Assembly: GCF_900078365.1 (NCBI RefSeq)
Contig: NZ_LT598653.1
Location: 1,860,001 to 1,924,000, forward strand
Direction of reading: 5' to 3'
From: an uncultured Sphingopyxis sp.
GTDB lineage: Bacteria > Pseudomonadota > Alphaproteobacteria > Sphingomonadales > Sphingomonadaceae
DNA length: 64,000 nt
The notes under the pieces are model-generated. The model ran no database searches, was not told the origin of the DNA, and saw only the letters and a list, made by a program, of their open reading frames with translations. Position numbers and translations under genes: made by a program. The stretch's first letter is position 1, and each line of letters opens with the position of its first letter. Shown piece by piece: positions 60,945-64,000 of the stretch.

Positions 60945-61952
60945 ATGATACCGGCTATTTTCGGCCTGTCGGGCCTGACCCTCACCGACGATGAGCGCGC
61001 CTTCTTTCGCGACAGCGACCCGGCGGGCTATATTTTGTTCGGACGCAACATCGAGAACCGCGAGCAACTGCGGCGCCTGACCGACGAGCTTCGCAGCCTC
61101 GACGGCCGCGCCAGCCTGCCGATCCTGATCGATCAGGAGGGCGGGCGCGTTGCGCGCATGAAATCGCCCGAATGGCCGCTTTTCCCGAGCGGCGCGGCGT
61201 TCGACGCGCTCTACGACCGCGCGCCCGCCAGCGCGATCGAGGCGGCGCGGCTCAACGCGATGGCGCTCGCCGCCATGCTCGCGGAGGTCGGCATCACCGT
61301 CGATTGCCTGCCTTTGCTCGACGTCCGCCAGCCGGGCGCCAGCGACGTCATCGGCGATCGCGCGCTCGGCAGCGAGCCGATGCGCGTCGCCGCGCTCGGC
61401 CGCGCGATCCTCGGCGGATTGCAGGCGGGCGGCGTCGTCGGCATCGTCAAACATATTCCCGGCCACGGCCGCGCCCTGCTCGACACGCATGAGGCGCTAC
61501 CGACGGTGACCGCGTCCGACCGTGACCTGCAGACCGATCTTGCGCCTTTCGCGGCATTGCGCGACGCGGCGATGGCGATGACCTGCCACGTCATTTTCGA
61601 GGCATGGGACGCCGAACGGCCCGCGACGCTGTCGCCGGTCGTCGTCGACAGCGTCATTCGCCAGCGCATCGGCTTCCATGGCCTGCTGATGACCGACGAT
61701 CTTGATATGAAGGCGCTGTCGGGCGACGTGCCGTCGCGCGCCGCCGACGCGATTGCCGCCGGCTGCGACATCGCGCTCAATTGCTGGGCGAAGATGGACG
61801 ACATGATCGGCATAGCGAATGCGCTCGACCCGATCAGCACCGTATCGCTCGCACGGCTGGAGGGCGCGATGGACCGGATTTCGGGCGCCAGCGACGGCCG
61901 CGAGTTCGCCACTCTGGTCGATCAGCGCGACGCGCTACTGGCGACGGCCTGA
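60945..61952 (+). CDS. nagZ: Beta-N-acetylhexosaminidase (NagZ)
   Basis: A 335-residue cytoplasmic GH3 enzyme that removes GlcNAc from anhydro-muropeptides in peptidoglycan recycling. Motifs: IDQEGGRVARM (62-72), KHIPGHG (about 169-175) with the catalytic-loop His, and LMTDDLDM (about 248) with the nucleophile Asp. ATG 60945 is the start. It is followed by scpA at 7 bp. Confidence 0.94.
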   Translation: MIPAIFGLSGLTLTDDERAFFRDSDPAGYILFGRNIENREQLRRLTDELRSLDGRASLPILIDQEGGRVARMKSPEWPLFPSGAAFDALYDRAPASAIEAARLNAMALAAMLAEVGITVDCLPLLDVRQPGASDVIGDRALGSEPMRVAALGRAILGGLQAGGVVGIVKHIPGHGRALLDTHEALPTVTASDRDLQTDLAPFAALRDAAMAMTCHVIFEAWDAERPATLSPVVVDSVIRQRIGFHGLLMTDDLDMKALSGDVPSRAADAIAAGCDIALNCWAKMDDMIGIANALDPISTVSLARLEGAMDRISGASDGREFATLVDQRDALLATA

Positions 61953-61959
61953 TTCGCCG

Positions 61960-62733
61960 ATGGAGTCGCTGCCGCTCGATTTCGAGATCGTGCCGGCGGC
62001 GCCCGAGCGCGACGATGCGTTGCAACTGTCGCTCGAAAGCTGGGAGGGGCCGCTCGATCTGCTGCTGACGCTCGCGCGCAGCCAGAAGGTCGACCTCAAG
62101 CAGATTTCGATCCTCGCGCTCGTCGAGCAATATCTGGCTTTCATCGCCGAAGCGCGCGAGCTGAAGCTTGAGGTCGCGGCCGATTATCTGGTGATGGCGG
62201 CGTGGCTCGCCTATCTCAAATCGGCACTGCTGCTGCCCAAGGATCCGCTCGAGGATCCGTCGCCCGACGAACTGGCGCTCCGCCTGCAACTGCGGCTCCA
62301 GCGGCTTGCGGCAATGCGCGACGCGGCGGCGCGTTTGCTCGCGCGCGACCGGATCGGCCGCGACGTCTTTCTGCGCGCGAAGCCGGAGGGGCTGCGCGAC
62401 ATCAAGGTGCGGCGCTGGGACGCGAGCCTCTATGACCTTCTCGCCGCCTATGGGCAGGTCAAGCTGCGCTCCGAGCCCGTGGTGCATATGGTGTCGCGGC
62501 GCCCGGTCGTCACGCTCGACGCCGCGCTGCATCACCTGCAGCGCATGCTGGGAGTGACGCTCGACTGGGCCGAACTCGCCGATTTCCTGCCGTCCGACTA
62601 TGATGGTCCGCTGCGCCGTTCGGCGATCGCATCGAGTTTCGTCGCCGCGCTCGAGCTGGCGCGGCAGGGGCAGGTCGAATTGAAGCAGGATGGCGCCTTC
62701 GCGCCGCTCTATCTGAAAGCAGCAGGGGCATGA
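61960..62733 (+). CDS. scpA: Segregation and condensation protein A
   Basis: A 257-residue kleisin subunit of the Smc-ScpAB condensin. The N-terminal ESWEGPLDLLLTLARSQKVDL and VEQYLAFIAEARELKLEVAADYLVMAAWLAYLKS are diagnostic; the winged-helix C-terminus spans about 185-257. ATG 61960 follows the nagZ stop by 7 bp. It overlaps scpB by 4 bp (ATGA). Confidence 0.94.
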   Translation: MESLPLDFEIVPAAPERDDALQLSLESWEGPLDLLLTLARSQKVDLKQISILALVEQYLAFIAEARELKLEVAADYLVMAAWLAYLKSALLLPKDPLEDPSPDELALRLQLRLQRLAAMRDAAARLLARDRIGRDVFLRAKPEGLRDIKVRRWDASLYDLLAAYGQVKLRSEPVVHMVSRRPVVTLDAALHHLQRMLGVTLDWAELADFLPSDYDGPLRRSAIASSFVAALELARQGQVELKQDGAFAPLYLKAAGA

Positions 62734-63323
62734 TCGACGATCTCGAACGCGCGATAGAAGCGATGCTGTTCGCCAGCGACGAGCCGCTGGACGCGCGGCA
62801 GGTCGCCGGCCGGCTCGGCGACGAAATGACGCCAGGTCAGGTGAAGGCGATCATCGAAACCATCGCGCAGCGCCATGCGGGCAGCGGGATCGAGCTCGTC
62901 GAACGCGGCGGGCATTGGCATTTCCAGACCCCGGCCGACCTCGCGCATCTTTTGCGCCGCGAACGCGACGACCCGCGCAAATTGTCGCGCGCCGCCGCCG
63001 AGGTGCTCGCGATCATCGCCTATCACGAGCCCGTCAGCCGCGCCGAAATCGAAGCGATCCGGGGCGTCCAGACCTCGAAGGGAACGCTCGATGTGCTGAT
63101 GGAGGCCGAATGGATCATGCCCGCCGGACGCCGCGAAGTTCCGGGACGGCCGCTGATCTACAAGACGACCGACGCTTTCCTGCAACATTTCGGCCTCACC
63201 AGCCGCAAGGACCTGCCGGGAATCGAGGATTTGCGTGCGGCAGGGCTGCTCGACCCGGTCGATCTCGCTTTCGAGGAAGCGATGGGCGAACTGGACCTAG
63301 TAAAAGACGGTGAAGAGGCCTAG
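62730..63323 (+). CDS. scpB: Segregation and condensation protein B
   Basis: A 197-residue protein with two winged-helix domains. ERAIEAMLFASDEPLDARQV and LAIIAYHEPVSRAEIEAIRG are family signatures; LIYKTTDAFLQHFGL closes the second domain. It binds ScpA and Smc in chromosome condensation. ATG 62730 overlaps the scpA stop. Confidence 0.95.
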   Translation: MIDDLERAIEAMLFASDEPLDARQVAGRLGDEMTPGQVKAIIETIAQRHAGSGIELVERGGHWHFQTPADLAHLLRRERDDPRKLSRAAAEVLAIIAYHEPVSRAEIEAIRGVQTSKGTLDVLMEAEWIMPAGRREVPGRPLIYKTTDAFLQHFGLTSRKDLPGIEDLRAAGLLDPVDLAFEEAMGELDLVKDGEEA

Positions 63324-63348
63324 ATGAGCCCTTCAAGGAGAATTTGAG

Positions 63349-63582
63349 ATGGGTAGCTTCAGCATCTGGCACTGGCTCGTGGTCGGGATTCTCGTCCTGC
63401 TGCTGTTCGGCAAGGGCCGCTTTTCGGACATGATGGGCGATGTCGCCAAGGGCATCAAAAGCTTCAAGAAGGGCATGGCCGAGGACGAAACGCCGACGCC
63501 CTCGCCGAAACAGATCGAAGGCCAGCGCGCGCCCGATCTGACCGCGACGCCGACCCCGACCGCGGAAACCGAAAACCGCTGA
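63349..63582 (+). CDS. tatA: Twin-arginine translocase subunit TatA
   Basis: A 77-residue protein. The N-terminal helix (SIWHWLVVGILVLLLFGKGRF) and amphipathic helix (MMGDVAKGIKSFKKGM) are the TatA form; the tail is Pro/Thr-rich. It makes the pore for folded Tat substrates. ATG 63349 follows AAGGAGA. Upstream of tatB. Confidence 0.95.
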   Translation: MGSFSIWHWLVVGILVLLLFGKGRFSDMMGDVAKGIKSFKKGMAEDETPTPSPKQIEGQRAPDLTATPTPTAETENR

Positions 63583-63610
63583 GTTCCAGCGCCTGCCGGA
63601 TTGCTTGTAA

Positions 63611-64000
63611 ATGTTCGATGTTGCGCCCACCGAGTTGCTGCTCGTCGTGGTGGTGGCCTTGGTCGTCATCGGCCCCAAGGACCTTCCCAAGGCGATGCGC
63701 TTCGTCGGCAAATGGATGGGGAAGGCGCGCGGAATGGCGCGCCATTTCCGCGCCGGGCTCGACACGATGATGCGCGAGGCCGAACTCGAGGAACTCGAAA
63801 AGCAGTGGCGCGAACAGAATGACGCGATCATGCGCGAATTTCCGCGCATTGACGATGCCGGCACGTCGCAACCCGCCACTGCGGAATCTGCACCCGAGGC
63901 CGAAACCGCGCCGGCGGTGACCGACGCCGAAGTCGATCAGGCTGCCGCCGGCAACCCGCCCGAAACCCATGCCGTGCCGCCCAAAGATGGCCCGCTGCCA
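63611..64000 (+). CDS. tatB: Twin-arginine translocase subunit TatB (partial, runs off right edge)
   Basis: From ATG 63611 the frame stays open for 130 codons to the window end. MFDVAPTELLLVVVVALVVI with GPKDLPKAMRFVGKWMGKAR is the TatB N-terminal helix plus amphipathic helix. The C-terminal region is acidic and Ala/Pro-rich. It forms the receptor complex with TatC, expected next. Confidence 0.95.
   Translation, partial: MFDVAPTELLLVVVVALVVIGPKDLPKAMRFVGKWMGKARGMARHFRAGLDTMMREAELEELEKQWREQNDAIMREFPRIDDAGTSQPATAESAPEAETAPAVTDAEVDQAAAGNPPETHAVPPKDGPLP

Noticed and set aside
1..64000. CRISPR array, prophage, intact insertion sequence
   Set aside because: No regularly spaced direct repeats, phage structural genes or transposase frames were seen.

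Overview
The window is a 64 kb chromosomal segment from a GC-rich alphaproteobacterium, most likely a member of the Sphingomonadales (Sphingopyxis-like). This rests on codon and base composition, many short palindromic repeats with CGAAGG/CCTTCG cores, the housekeeping orders ispH-thrB-rnhA and argS-SPOR-nagZ-scpA-scpB-tatA-tatB, and the mix of TonB receptors, acyl-CoA dehydrogenases and CaiB/BaiF transferases. The genus is inferred, not proven.

Layout. 1-3.5 kb: a small regulated catabolic cassette (SCP2-like fragment, GPH/MelB-type MFS carrier, TetR regulator, phytanoyl-CoA-dioxygenase-like enzyme). Two near-identical palindromes lie in front of the carrier/regulator pair and in front of the dioxygenase. 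3.8-6.9 kb: a large trimeric autotransporter adhesin. 7.5 kb: tRNA-Ser(CGA). 7.7-13.2 kb: a secreted beta-propeller amidohydrolase, a family III CoA-transferase and a YghU-type glutathione transferase. 13.3-17.5 kb: TadE and TadG-like pilus proteins, an unusual Phd-antitoxin-like/PAS fusion and a membrane-anchored metallo-beta-lactamase-fold hydrolase. 17.6-20.1 kb: two adjacent acyl-CoA dehydrogenases that lack the usual C-terminal catalytic Glu motif and may form a heteromer. 20.2-24.2 kb: a FecI-FecR-FecA type cell-surface signalling system. 24.4-27.6 kb: a classical autotransporter. 27.7-29.7 kb: a methyltransferase directly behind a perfect 7-1-7 Fur-box palindrome, and divergent glucokinase.

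29.9-43 kb is a polyamine locus: gamma-Glu-GABA hydrolase (PuuD), putrescine aminotransferase (SpuC-like), a four-gene Pot ABC importer, two gamma-glutamylputrescine-synthetase-like proteins flanking a PuuB-like oxidase, and a second class III aminotransferase. Together they would import putrescine or spermidine and degrade it by both the gamma-glutamylated and the direct transamination routes. No PuuC aldehyde dehydrogenase is present.

43-46 kb: a PhoR-like histidine kinase without a partner regulator, a small Tat-exported protein of unknown function and a fumarylacetoacetase-family hydrolase. 46-53 kb: a Tad/Flp pilus operon (cpaA-cpaB-cpaC-cpaD-cpaE-tadB-tadC, minus strand) that lacks the expected TadA/CpaF ATPase and the pilin. 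53-64 kb: an FAD oxidoreductase, a YegP-like protein, rnhA-thrB-ispH with a 264-bp inverted-repeat element filling the ispH-thrB gap, a lipoprotein, then argS, a SPOR protein, nagZ, scpA, scpB, tatA and the start of tatB.

No CRISPR array, intact insertion sequence, prophage or plasmid function is visible. The most unusual items are the shared TetR-type operators around the first cassette, the Phd-PAS fusion, the Fur-box methyltransferase, the inverted-repeat element at 56 kb, the large palindrome controlling the Tad promoter region, and the missing Tad ATPase.
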